Part shown: positions 31,761 through 42,802 of the stretch, in pieces | Layout: every line of letters begins with the position of its first letter | How positions within the stretch are numbered: the first letter of the stretch is position 1 | DNA from: Amphiura filiformis | Lineage: Eukaryota; Echinodermata; Ophiuroidea; Amphilepidida; Amphiuridae | NCBI RefSeq assembly: GCF_039555335.1 | Contig: NC_092646.1 | Coordinates: 18,438,029 to 18,502,028, forward strand | Direction: 5' to 3' | DNA: 64,000 nucleotides | Translations under genes and position numbers: made by a program | Notes under the pieces: model-generated | The model's database searches: none | What the model was told of the DNA's origin: nothing | The model's input: the letters and a program-made list of their open reading frames with translations, nothing else

Positions 31761-34700
31761 TTTTATTTAGAATATATACTAGTGCTACGTTTTTACTTGG
31801 CACCCTTATGATGGCAGCTAATTCTGTAATTAAAAGCATTGAAGACGAAGTGGCTCAAAACATTTGCTAGCCATCCTCAGACAGGGTAGCCCAAAACTCT
31901 CTTCATCAATTTAAATTTACATATATCTCTTGAAAGTTTTAAAACCTAATTGAAAAGAAACTATATATTTGGTAAAAAAACATTTCAGGGTAACTTAACC
32001 TGATATTTAAGTGGAATTCGAGATATGAGTCCCAGGTGTTTGGAGCAACAAACACCACCAGTGATTAAAACGTAGATAGGAAATATTAAAATCAATCGAC
32101 ATTTTCTAAAAGCTGACTTTTTACAAGTGTTTGGAACGATGAGTGTGAATAGGGAAGCACTTCATCGCGTTTGTGAATGAGAAACGACTGACACTCACTA
32201 CCTTATCAGAGTACAGAACACCCTTAATAATCAACTACGAAATTGAAAATGCAATTTCCATGCAAGACTAAGCATTTATTATCATAGCTCTCACAATTAA
32301 CATTGATTATTATTCGCAGAAAGGTCAGTGGCGGGTAGAAATAGATGCGACAAGATCAAACAAAAGTAATAAGTAACTTGTCGCAAAAAACACGCAATTT
32401 TTTTCCATTTAGCACGGTTTATCAATGATGTTAATGTGCTATCAAAATTAGAAAAACTGAACCTGAGATACGACGACTATTATTATTATGCTGCTGCAAG
32501 CAATGAATAACAAAACGAGTTTTATCACTTCTTTTGGCAATAACTTGAGAAGTATATAGAATTTCGACATACATCTGATTTTCCTTACTCGCGTCGTAAA
32601 GCCACTCTTGCGTACACTGATATCCCCGACAGCAACGTGTTGAGTTGAGTGCAAGCACATAAACACTACAAAAAAGAAAGTCCGCACTTATGTAACCCGT
32701 CGTACACCAAAGGCAGATCTCGTTATGACAATGTTGGCGCATTTTCAAAAGTTGCAAATCAAAACGATGTACGCGTTCGAAATTGCTAAGCGTGGTGAAA
32801 ATGCACCAACTTTCATATACTGGTATCAATCTTTGTGAGTTTAGAGTATTTGGTAGAAAATTTGGTATTAAATTGGAGCTAACAAGATTCTGCACACGAC
32901 CTAAATCAAATTGTCATAACAAGATCAGGTTTTGGTGTACGACGGGTTACATAAGAGCGGATTTTCTTTAATTGTTGTGTTCATTTTGCGATCTTTACAT
33001 TATTGGCTCAAATGCTCAAAGTTGTCAAATACTCATTTCTTGTATCAAACCTGTGTGTCTTATGATATAAAAGCTATCACTTGTTAATATTGGGATCGGT
33101 TTCAAAGAAGCAGGTTACAATTATTGTGACACGTTTCCAGGATACGTCATTCGTTTAAAGAGAACCCCAAGCAACAATTCAAAGCGGAAGTCCTTCAATT
33201 AAAATTAAAAATATAAATTCTTCAAAATAATAATAGTTGCCCTGTGACAAATGGACGGTTACTTGGTAAGAAAACGTGCCGTATTGTAGATGTGTAAAAT
33301 ATATCGAGGATTGAGAGGCAGAAAGCTTCAACTCACAATCACCTGCTCCCATAAAATGAGCAAAATGTCGCAAGGGCACTTTAGAAGATACAGTCCATTA
33401 ATCATGACTAAATTCAATAGGATACAAAAGACATTGTGGAGGAAATATTGATACTTGAAGACCAAAGCAAGGAGCCGACTTTATGCTCATTTTGTGAGAG
33501 CTGGTCAAAGTGAATTGCGGCTTTCTGGTTCTGAACCCTCGATATAATATAGAAAATGAATGTCTATGGGGCAGCTATTGCAGATATAACCTTCTTGTAT
33601 TACACCCTCGATTTTAATATCTGTAAACAATAACGATTGTCATGTGTATCGGTTACATTCTTTGAAGTGATCTGACAGTGTGAACAAATGGACACATAGC
33701 AGCAAATGCAGTTAAAACAATTTAACCTGGGGCAGCGACAGGTGAGTGCCAATCATTTTCATACAGATTTCAATACGAGGTATGTCAATGTCATGAGACA
33801 CTCAACTCGTAATAACCAGTTTTGGATCCAGGTATATCTATACACCTATCCGACTTCGCCATTACTGCGGTGTCCCCGATGTAAAACTGCGGTGTCCCGA
33901 GGTCGGGGGTTCTATCCATTATTTATTGTGTGCTATACAGAATTGTACCCGGGAATTGTACACAACAGTGATATTCAATACACAATCATGAGTATTGAAT
34001 TACGAATTAAATCTCCCGCTCTGGTACATCTGTGTTGCCGTCAATAGAGGGCCAAATACAGTAAACGCTTCTCGGATTGGTGTATATGTCACATTTGATC
34101 ATTATACTGAAATGTCACCACTTGCACCTAAAAGCTTGATACACTCGAAATTCAATTTCAATTTTAAATATACACCCTTTTCAAGAGCTGGTGATAATGC
34201 CATCATCATTTCAGGCATTTTTATGGCAATGTTAAGTAATAGCCTTTTGAAAGTCTCACTATCACAGAGGAAATGATATAAACAAAAATGTACCACCGGA
34301 TAAAAGGTGTTCCCTTAATGCTCTGCATGCTAGCCATAGGCTTCAACATAAATAGTCCTAGTTTTGAGATATTTTAAAATATTCAAGAGCTATCTTGAGA
34401 ATCACTGAACCAATACTAGGCTTGTTTGTACTCATTTTAATACATTTTTCATGCTGATTCCAAATATGGGCATGAAAATTTACAATTCTGAAATTTTGGA
34501 TTTAAAAAAAACAACTTGTCGTCTGCAGTTGACACCCGCGTATAGAGAGTTAAATCCGACAGAGTTCGGTTTGAAGCGTAAGACACAAATCACATGTCAT
34601 GTACTTCTTCTGTTTAACAATATTCCTGCGTGATAAACTCGTCTTGCATATATTTACTGATCTTAGAGATAAATGGTAAATCAACATCGAAAATGTTAGA

Positions 34701-35275
34701 TCAGATATGCCTTGTCGTGAGAAAATGAGGAAAGACATTGTTTGTTCACAATGTTTAGGTGAGAACGAAATGAAAGACACGTACACGGAGATAAAAATGC
34801 CGTGTAATGATTTAACACGTTTCAAAAGCGTATTTGTTTGCTAATTTATTCTGAAGAAAATTTAAACATGTCTTTTTAAGAGTATATTTTGCTAACATGG
34901 AAACCAATTAATAATTAATTGGCAAATGTTACTTTATGATGTCTTAAACGAACTTATCTACGTCAGTTTATCATTATTTCCATTTTATTTCCACAATGAC
35001 CTTGAAAGTGTACCGAGGCTTGTGGGTCAACATCTAGGCGTTTTGCCTATTGGTAAAAACTCATATAGAGTCAGTCAAATATTATAAAGTGACATAAAAC
35101 AACTTTTAATGAAGCATACAACATAAATTTTGTCCCATCAACTCCTTGAAATAAAAACGTTTTGAATATGATATGACATTTTTCAATTAAGTGTACCAAT
35201 GTACCAATGGGCAATGAAAACCCATGCTTTTGGTTTCTTAAAATGTTACTTTTAATTACTAAATTTGCTTGTTAG
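31761..35275 (+). repeat. array unit 3 (type A, mosaic 3' end)
   Basis: The central part (about 32835-33690) is nearly identical to unit 1, including the type-A block, but without the 25565 MITE. It has lost about 165 bp that units 1 and 2 have near 24310-24470 and 28760-28930. It carries the 244 bp MITE at 33841. Its 3' end (AACATCTAGGCGTTTTGCC to about 35275) matches unit 5 and differs from units 1 and 2. That patchwork suggests unequal exchange or gene conversion. Confidence 0.85.
33841..34084. mobile_element. 244 bp MITE, copy 2, nested in array unit 3
   Basis: Same element as 11951-12194, same length. It splits the unit sequence GGTATATCTA|TATGTCACATTTG, which is continuous in units 1, 2, 4 and 5 (for example about 26534-26555). 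The target is TA-rich, as expected for this family. The long open frame 33706-34047 reads into the element and is not a gene. Confidence 0.9.
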
Positions 35276-37735
35276 AATCAATCGACATTTTCTAAAAGCT
35301 GACTTTTTACAAGTGTTTGGAACGATGAGTGTGAATAGGGAAGCACTTCATCGCGTTTGTGAAGATTATGAGAAACGACTGACACTCACTACCTTATATT
35401 GACATGCATAAGTATAGAACACCCTTAATAATCAACTACGAAATTGAAAATGCAATTTCCATGCAAGACTAAGCATTTATTATCATAGCTCTCACAATTA
35501 ACATTGATTATTATTCGCAGAAAGGTCAGTGGCTGGTAGAAATAGATGCGACAAGATCAAACTAAAGTATCAAGTAACTTGTCGCAAAAAAACCCGCAAT
35601 TTTCCTTTTTTTTTCATTTAGCATTGTTGATCAACGTTAACGATGTTAATGTGCTATCAAAATTAGAAAAACTGAACCTGAGATACGACGACTATTATTA
35701 TTATGCTGCTGCAAGCAATGAATAACAAAACGAGTTTATCACATCTTTTGGCAATACCTTGAGAAGTATATAGATTTTCGACATACATCTGATTTTCCTC
35801 ACTCGCGTCGTAAAGCCACGCTTGCGTACACTGATATCCCCGACAGCAACGTGTTGAGTTGAGTGCAAGCACATAAACACTACAAAAAGAATATCCGCAC
35901 TTATGTAACGTAACCCGTCCTACACCAAAAACCTGATTTGTTCTGACAAAGTTGGTGCATTTTCAAAAGTTGCAAATCAAAACGATATACAAGCGTTCGA
36001 AATTGCTTAGCGTGGTGAAAATGCACCAAAAATTCATATACTGGTATCAATCTTTGTCAATTTAGAGTGTTTGTTAGCAAATTTGGTCAGAGCTAACAAG
36101 ATTCTGCGTATGATCTTATCAATCAAATTGTCATAACAAGATCAGGTTTTGGTGTACGACGGGTTACATAAGTGTGGACTTTCTTTATTTCTTGTGTTTA
36201 TTTTGCGATCTTTACATTATTGGCTCAAATGCTCAAAAGTTGTCAAATACCTAATTCTGGCATCATACCTGTGTGTCTTATGATATAAAAACCATCACTT
36301 GTTAATATTGGGATCATTTTTAAAGATGAAGGTTACAATTATGACACGTCTTCAGAATACGTCATTCGTTTAAAGAGAACCCGACGGAACATTTCAAAGC
36401 GGAAGTCTTTCAATTAAAATAAAAAATATAAACTCTTCAAACTAATAATAGTTGCCCTGTGACAAATAGACGGTTACTTGGTAAGGAAACGTGTCGTATT
36501 GTAGATGTGTATGTAAAATACTGTATACAGAAATTGTAAAATGTCTATGGGCAGCTCTTGCAGATATAACCTTCTTGCTCTACACCCTCGATTTTAATAT
36601 CTGTAAACAATACCGATTGTCATGTGTATCGGTTACATTCGTTGAAGTGATCTGACAGTGTGAACAAAATGGACACAAAGCAGCAAATGCAGTTAAAACA
36701 ATTTAACCGGAGGCAGCGACAGGTGAGTGCCAATCATTTTCATACATATTTCAATACGAGATATTTCAATACGAGGTATGTCAATGTCATGAGACACTCA
36801 ACTCGTAATAACCAGTTTTGGATCCAGGTATATCTATATGTCACATTTGATCATTATACTGAAATGTCACTACTTGCACCTAAAAGCTTGATACACTCGA
36901 AATTCAATTTCAATTTTAAACACACACCCTTTGCAAGAGCTGCTGATAATGCCATCATCAATTCAGGCATTTTTTATGGCAATGTTAAGTAATAGCCTTT
37001 TGAAAGTCTTACTATCACAGAGGAAGTGACATAAAAATATTACAACCGGATAAAAGGTGTTCCCTTAATGCTCTGCATGCTAGCCATAGGCTTCAACATA
37101 AAAAGTCCTAGTTTTGAGATATTTTCTGAAAATATCAAGAGCTATCTTAAGAATCACTGAACCAACACTAGGCTTATTTGTACTCATTTTAATACATTTT
37201 TCATGCTGATTCCAAATATGGGCATGAAAATTTACAATTCTGAAATTTTTGAATTTTTGATTTTTTTAAAAACTTGTCGTCTGCAGTCGACACCCGTGTA
37301 TAGAGAGTTAAATCCGACAGAGTTCAGTTTGAGGCGTATAAAAAGACACAAATCACCTATCGTGTACTTGTGTTTAACAATATTCCTGCGTGACAAACTC
37401 GTCTTGCATATATTTACTGATCTTAGAGATAAATGGTAAATCAACATTGAAAATGTTAGATCAGATGTGCCTTGTCGTGAGAAAATGAGGAAAGACATTG
37501 TTTGTTCACAATGTTTAGGTGAGAAATAAATGAAAGACACGTACATGGAGATGAAAATGCCGTGTAATGATTTAACACGTTTCAAAAGCGTATTTGGTTG
37601 CTGATTTATTCTGAAGCAAATTTCAATGTCTTTTAAAGAGTATATTTTGCTAAAATGGAAACCAATTAATAGTTAATTGACAAATTTTACTTTACGATGT
37701 CTTAAACGCAATTATCCATGTCAGTTTATCATTAC
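35276..37735 (+). repeat. array unit 4 (type B, truncated 5')
   Basis: Begins in mid-unit at ATCAATCGACATTTTCTAAA, so about 500 bp of 5' sequence present in units 1-2 is gone. It lacks the type-A block. It is the only unit in which the small frame MDTKQQMQLKQFNRRQRQ (36669-36722) is open; the other units have a stop at codon 4. That frame ends exactly at CAG|GTGAGTG, a good splice-donor match. The unit stops abruptly near 37733. Confidence 0.8.
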
Positions 37736-40100
37736 AAAATCGGTGTATTTTCAAACGTTGTAAATCAAAACGATGTACGCGTTCGAAATTGCTAAGCGTG
37801 GTGAAAATGCACCAACTTGCACATACTGGTATCAATCTTTGTGAGTTTAGAATGTTTGGTAGAAAATTTGGTATCAACTTGGAGCTAACAAGATTCTACA
37901 CACGACCTTATCAATCAAGTTGCCACAACAAGATCAGGTTTTGGTGTAAGACGGGTCACACAAGTGGGGACTTTTTTTTATTTTGTGATCTTTACATTAT
38001 TGGCTCAAATGCTCAAAGTTGTAATACTCATTTCTGGTGTCATTCCTGCGTGTCTTATAATATAAAAGCTCTCACTTGTTAATATTGGGACCGTTTTGAA
38101 AGAACCAGGTTAAAATTATGACACATCTTCAGGATACGTCATTCGTTTAAAGAGATCCCCACGCAACATTTCAAAGAGGAAGTTTTTCAATTAGAATTAA
38201 AAATGTAAACTCTTCAAACTAATAATAGTTGCCCTGTGACAAATAGACGGTTACTTGGTAAGGAAACGTGTCGTATTGTAGATGTGTAAAATATATCGAG
38301 GATTGAGAGGCAGAAAGCTTCAACTCACAATCACCTGCTCCCATAAAATTAGCAAAATGTCGCAAGGGCACTTTAGAAGATACAGTCCATTAATCATGAC
38401 TAAATTCAATAGGATACAAAAGACATTGTGGAGGAAATATTGATACTTGAAGACCAAAGCAAGGAGCCGACTTTATGCTCATTTTGTGAGAGCTGGTCAA
38501 AGTGAATTGCGGCTTTCTGGTTCTGAACCCTCGATATAATATAGAAAATGAATGTCTATGGGGCAGCTATTGCAGATATACCCTTCTTGTATTACACCCT
38601 CGATTTTAATATCTGTAAACAATAACGATTGTCACGTGTATCGGTTACATTCCTTGAAGTGATCTGACAGTCTCAACAAATGGACACATAGCAGCAAATG
38701 CAGTTAAAACAATTTAACCTGAGGCAGCGACAGGTGAGTGCCAATCATTTTCATACAGATTTCAATACGAGATATGTCAATGTCATGAGACACTCAACTC
38801 GTAATAACCAGTTTTGGATCCAGGTCTATCTATATGTCACATTTGATCATTATACTGAAATGTCACCACTTGCACCTAAAAGCTTGATACACTCGAAATT
38901 CAATTTCAATTTTAAATATACACCCTTTTCAAGAGCTGGTGATAATGCCATCATCAATTCAGGCATTTTTATGGCAATGTTAAGTAATAGCCTTTGAAAG
39001 CCTTATTATCACATAGGAAATGATATAAACAAAATTTACCACCGGATAAAAGGTGTTTTTTTAATACTGTGCATGCTAGCCATAGGCTTCAACATAAAAA
39101 GTCCTTGTTTTGAGATATTTTCTGAAAATCTCAAGAGCTATCTTAAGAATCACTGAACCAATACTAGACTTGTTTGTACTCATTTTAATACATTTTTCAT
39201 GCTGTTTCCAAATATAGGCATGAAAATTTACAATTCTGACATTTTTGAATTTTTGAATTTTTAAAAACTTGTCGTCTGCAGTTGACACCCGCGTATAGAG
39301 AGTTAAATCCGACAGAGTTCAGTTTGAAGCGTAAGACACAAATCACCTGTCATGTACTTCTTGAGTTTAACAATATTCCTGCGTGACAAACTCGTCTTGC
39401 ATATATTTACTGATCTCAGAGATAAATGGCAAATCAACATCGAAAATGTTAGATCAGATGTGCCTTGTCGTGAGAAAATGAGGAAAGACATTGTTTGTTC
39501 ATAATGTTTAGGTGAGAAATAAATGAAAGACACGTACATGGAGATGAAAATGCCGTGTAATGATTTAACACGTTTCAAGAGCGCATTTGTTTGCTGATTT
39601 ATTCTGAAACAAATTCCAACATGTCTTTTAAAGAGTATATTTTGCTAAGATGGAAACCAATTAATAATTATTTGACAAATTTTACTTTACGATGCTTTAA
39701 ACGCCATTATCCATGTCAGTTGATCATTATTTCCAATTTACTTCCACAATGACCTTGAAAATGTGCTGAGGTTTTTAAGTCAACGTCTAGTCGTTTTGCC
39801 TGTACGTAGCGCACTACAAATCAATGCGCTTTTTTTTTAAAGTGATATATCGGGGAAAATGGCAAAAAATGGTAAAAACTCATATAGAGTAGTCAAATAT
39901 TAAAAAGTAACATTGAAAGCTCATAAATAGTAACACATAACTTTTAATGAATCATTCAACATATTTTTGTTTCATCAAGTTATTGATATAAAAACGTTTT
40001 TAATATGATATGACAGTTTTCAATTTAGTGTACCAATGGGCAATGAAAACACCAGTGCCTTCAATTTCTTAATATGTTACTTGTAATTACAAAATTTGGC
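37736..40100 (+). repeat. array unit 5 (type A, lacks 5' third)
   Basis: Joins unit 4 at about 37735, beginning inside the hairpin loop (TTTTCAAACGTTGTAAATC), so the left hairpin arm and everything before it are missing. The type-A block is present at 38300-38560. Its 3' end matches that of unit 3 and fades near 40097, about 1.2 kb before the receptor exon. Confidence 0.85.
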
Positions 40101-41271
40101 CTTATTACACTCAGAAAATTATTTTTTGGTATCTTCTTCAAATTACTTGGAAAGTCACAGGCAATTATATCACATATATCGTAGTCTAACGTAATAATTA
40201 AAAACCACTGGGAGAAGTTATCAAAATAGACAACATCAGAAGACACATTAAAATGAGCCGGCTCAGTCAACATGGTCAAATGGCATGGAACAAATACACC
40301 ACCAACGGTATTTCCAAATAAAATTCTTTACACTTGTAGAATTTGGACGGATATATTTTTGAGATTCTGTTCCCTAAATCTCAGACTAAAATACTAGTCT
40401 CCGCCTTAATGAAGCCTTCACTTTAACCTCTTGTCATGGGTGATGATACATCAAGCGGTATTTGGTACGCTGAAAATGCACAACAGTCTGAGACAAACAC
40501 GTGGTTCCCTTGAATGTTATTATGGAAACACACCGGCAACTAACATAGTTTAACATTGTTCAGAATGTATCTGTTTACGCGAGACTGTGTTCCCTGGATT
40601 GACCTATGTTTTAGCGTGATTTTCCCCCCTCAATGTGCCTTTATTTTTTACTTCTTTTCCCAGGTGATGAAACATCTCAGTGATCCTTTTCGTACTATCA
40701 CATGACTCGTTCAAGTCATGGTTGTTACAGCTGTTTTTGACATTCTTTATATAATGTGTTTAGTTTCTGCAGGCTACTTTCACAAAATACAGCTGGCTGA
40801 AAATATGTTTCAAATGTTTCCAAGATTTTGATATTATTATTATTATTGGGAACAATATTATCTACTGTGGGCAGATGGGCCACCATGCGACCTAATTTTG
40901 GACGTACTTTTCAATTTGAGAACATTGGTCGAAAACCGTTGAAAGGCATAACAATTTGCTGCAGATACCTCATACACTACTATTATGTAAATTGTTCTAT
41001 TTTATAGTGTTCAGTCTTTACTGTGATGAAATTAATTGTTTTCTAAAGTTCATTCCTAGATATTTCCTAGATTTGCAAGATATTTTTATCTAGAACATCG
41101 AAAGTAAATTGCATTAAATCTGAGCCGTTAGAGTTTTCATTTACCAATAGATTTTAGTACAACGCCAAGGTAAACAAATTCTTGAAAAGTTGAGTGCAAT
41201 TTTGGAAATCGTATCAACAAAACCACTTCTTTAAAATGTTCAAGTAGCCTATGCCTATTAAAAGACCTTAC
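40101..41271 (-). other. presumed intron after receptor TM6 exon
   Basis: Sequence downstream (minus strand) of the receptor's splice donor. No exon with an NPxxY-type TM7 motif is readable here before the array begins. A short (ATT)n run lies at about 40832-40846. One weak TM7-like frame (40115-40222) was considered and rejected. Confidence 0.5.
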
Positions 41272-42150
41272 CTGTATATAAAATGAGGCAACCAGCAAAG
41301 TCCAAAGAGTACCACTAGTACCAGCACTGTACGGGCCAGTCGTCTTCTAGCGCGAACTTGCTTTGTAGCTTGTCCAGTATCAGCAACGCCTTCTCCAGGC
41401 ATGTTCAGGGAACTTTCCAACAGCTTCAGCGCTATTAGCATGTAATATACAGATATGACCAACAACGGCAGAATGAACATAAGTATACACCGAAATGTCT
41501 CGTGGATCTTCGCTGACTTTGTTTCATGAGGGAGATAGAAGCAGAACTTATATGGCGTATATTTTGATTCCACGTAAGATAGGACGAGAGATGGGATGGA
41601 TAGCATGAATGACATAATCCAGATGGACACAGCCAAGGTGTAGATCCTCATAGCTGCGCCGAGATTTTCTACGATGCATTGGCTTCACGATTGCCGTGTA
41701 TCTATCGTGTGACATTGCCGCTAATGTGAACACAGAAACACCTTCCGACATGACGGGAAGCATACTTGTAAACTTGCAGACAGCTTCACCAAAGACATAT
41801 GTATTGTGAATATTGGAGATCACAGTGAATGGTACTGATATTAAGAGAAATAGAAAGTCTCCCAAAGCTAGACTTGCTATTAACACATTAGGCACAGTTC
41901 GCATGTCTCTATTTAGAATTACAATAAATACTAAAGTTCCATTGCCTATAAGTCCAATAGCTCCAAAAAGTAGGATTAAGAAGATGCTGATATAGGCATC
42001 TATAGGCATAATATAATCGCCAGAGTCCTCTTCAAAATCGTTGCACCCAGATAGGTTAGATGAAGTTTCATTGCAAGCCATGTGTTGTAAAGTCTGTGCT
42101 ACCGCAGTAGCATTAGGCCACGCATATTTATGGATGATATCCGAAGACAT
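41272..42150 (-). CDS. bombesin/neuromedin-B-receptor-like GPCR, TM1-TM6 exon, frameshifted
   Basis: This encodes a class-A peptide receptor of the plasma membrane. Family members (GRP, neuromedin-B, BRS-3 and invertebrate CCHamide receptors) couple a neuropeptide signal to G proteins. From the ATG at 42150: three N-glycosylation sites in the N-terminus (N13, N27, N32); TM1 with GN at residues 69-70; TM2 LALGD with D98; TM3-entry C125; DRY at 149-151 followed by AIVKP. Homology then shifts to another frame for TM4 (LAVSIWIMSF), ECL2 Cys, TM5, the ICL3 stretch LNMPGE, and TM6 LFGLCWLP. The LNMPGE...RRRLARTVLVLV stretch is what points to the bombesin group. The shift is one base, between 41651 and about 41662 in ICL2. 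The exon ends at TACAG|GTAAGG. The frameshift means either a sequencing error or a dead gene. The TM7 exon was not found. Confidence 0.85.
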
Positions 42151-42530
42151 TGTTAATCCTATGGTATCTTACACACAAATGGTGACAAAATACTGATGTC
42201 CAAAAAGCGTCTGCTTCGTGTAATAGCAGCAAAGTGACTGATCGTTCGTACATATATTTCTCTCTAGCGGGCGTAACGAGCGACAAGTTTCTTCATAATA
42301 CTGATGAACCAGTTAATATAACGACGTGCAATGCACGCGACACTACTGTCGCGAACTGCGACCCATTAAGAACGAGTCAATTGCTTGATTGAGTTTGATC
42401 ACGAGACGAGATATTGGTAGTATTAAAGAGCGCCACTCTAAGGTTGTACAATAAAAATACTTGTCTTTCATTCCACTTAAAATCTTATCTACGATACAAA
42501 TAGTTCATCTTTCAATTTCAATTTGGAAAA
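42151..42530 (-). other. upstream region of the receptor
   Basis: Presumed 5' UTR and promoter side of the receptor. It is somewhat less AT-rich around 42260-42360. No clear TATA box or initiator was identified. Confidence 0.3.
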
Positions 42531-42536
42531 TAGATA

Positions 42537-42796
42537 CACTGCAAAAAATATTTTACTCAACATTGAGTAAAAAGGTCACAACTCAACAGTTGAGTAAAAA
42601 ATTACTCAACATTGAGCTCATATAGGTCACGACTCAACAAATGAGTAAAAAATTACTCAACATGAGCTCAATGTTGAGTAATTTTTTACTCATTTGTTGA
42701 GTTGTGACCTATATGAGCTCAATGTTTAGTAATTTTTTACTTAACTGTTGAGTTGTGATCTTTTTAGTCAATGTTGAGTAAAATTGTTTTGCAGTG
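42537..42796. mobile_element. 260 bp hairpin MITE with TAGATA target duplication
   Basis: The ends are CACTGCAAAA and TTTTGCAGTG. Almost the whole element folds on itself around GAGCTCAATGTTGAG near 42668. Each arm repeats TTACTCAACATTGAG and GGTCACAACTCAACA. Identical TAGATA hexamers flank it (42531-42536 and 42797-42802); the innermost TA would also fit a Tc1/mariner-type target. There is no coding potential. It lies about 390 bp 5' of the receptor start. Confidence 0.9.
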
Positions 42797-42802
42797 TAGA
42801 TA

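Larger units (their letters stand above)
24095..40100 (+). repeat. five-unit alternating tandem array
   Basis: Five head-to-tail copies of one complex unit. Landmark GCAGCAAATGCAGTTAAAAC recurs at about 26403, 30410, 33702, 36681 and 38692, giving spacings of about 4.0, 3.3, 3.0 and 2.0 kb. CTAGGCTTGTTTGTACTCAT and GCGTAAGACACAAATCACCT-type words recur in the same order. Units 1, 3 and 5 share a block (for example 26000-26260) that units 2 and 4 lack. Each unit contains an inverted-repeat hairpin (lost in part in unit 5). No intact protein gene can be supported; short frames are shared between units but broken in some. This is a locally amplified segment, not a simple satellite. Confidence 0.9.

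Noticed and set aside
32431..32895. 154-residue minus-strand open frame in array unit 3
   Set aside because: It reads through both arms of the unit's inverted repeat (similar peptides appear on both strands), and the equivalent frame is broken in the other units.
33706..34047. 113-residue frame in unit 3
   Set aside because: Runs from unit sequence into the nested 244 bp MITE, so it is an insertion artefact.
24095..40100. CRISPR-like or satellite reading of the array
   Set aside because: Units are kilobases long, complex and unequal in length with nested transposons. There are no short spacers, and the context is eukaryotic.
40115..40222. A minus-strand frame reading QWFLIITLDYDICDIIACDF then PSNLKK, loosely like a TM7 (NPIALYFLS...RK) after the receptor's TM6 exon
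   Set aside because: The core has three acidic residues and lacks the NPxxY signature, and no upstream AG acceptor gives the phase required by the donor (codon split AG|N). Chance similarity is likelier than a decayed exon.
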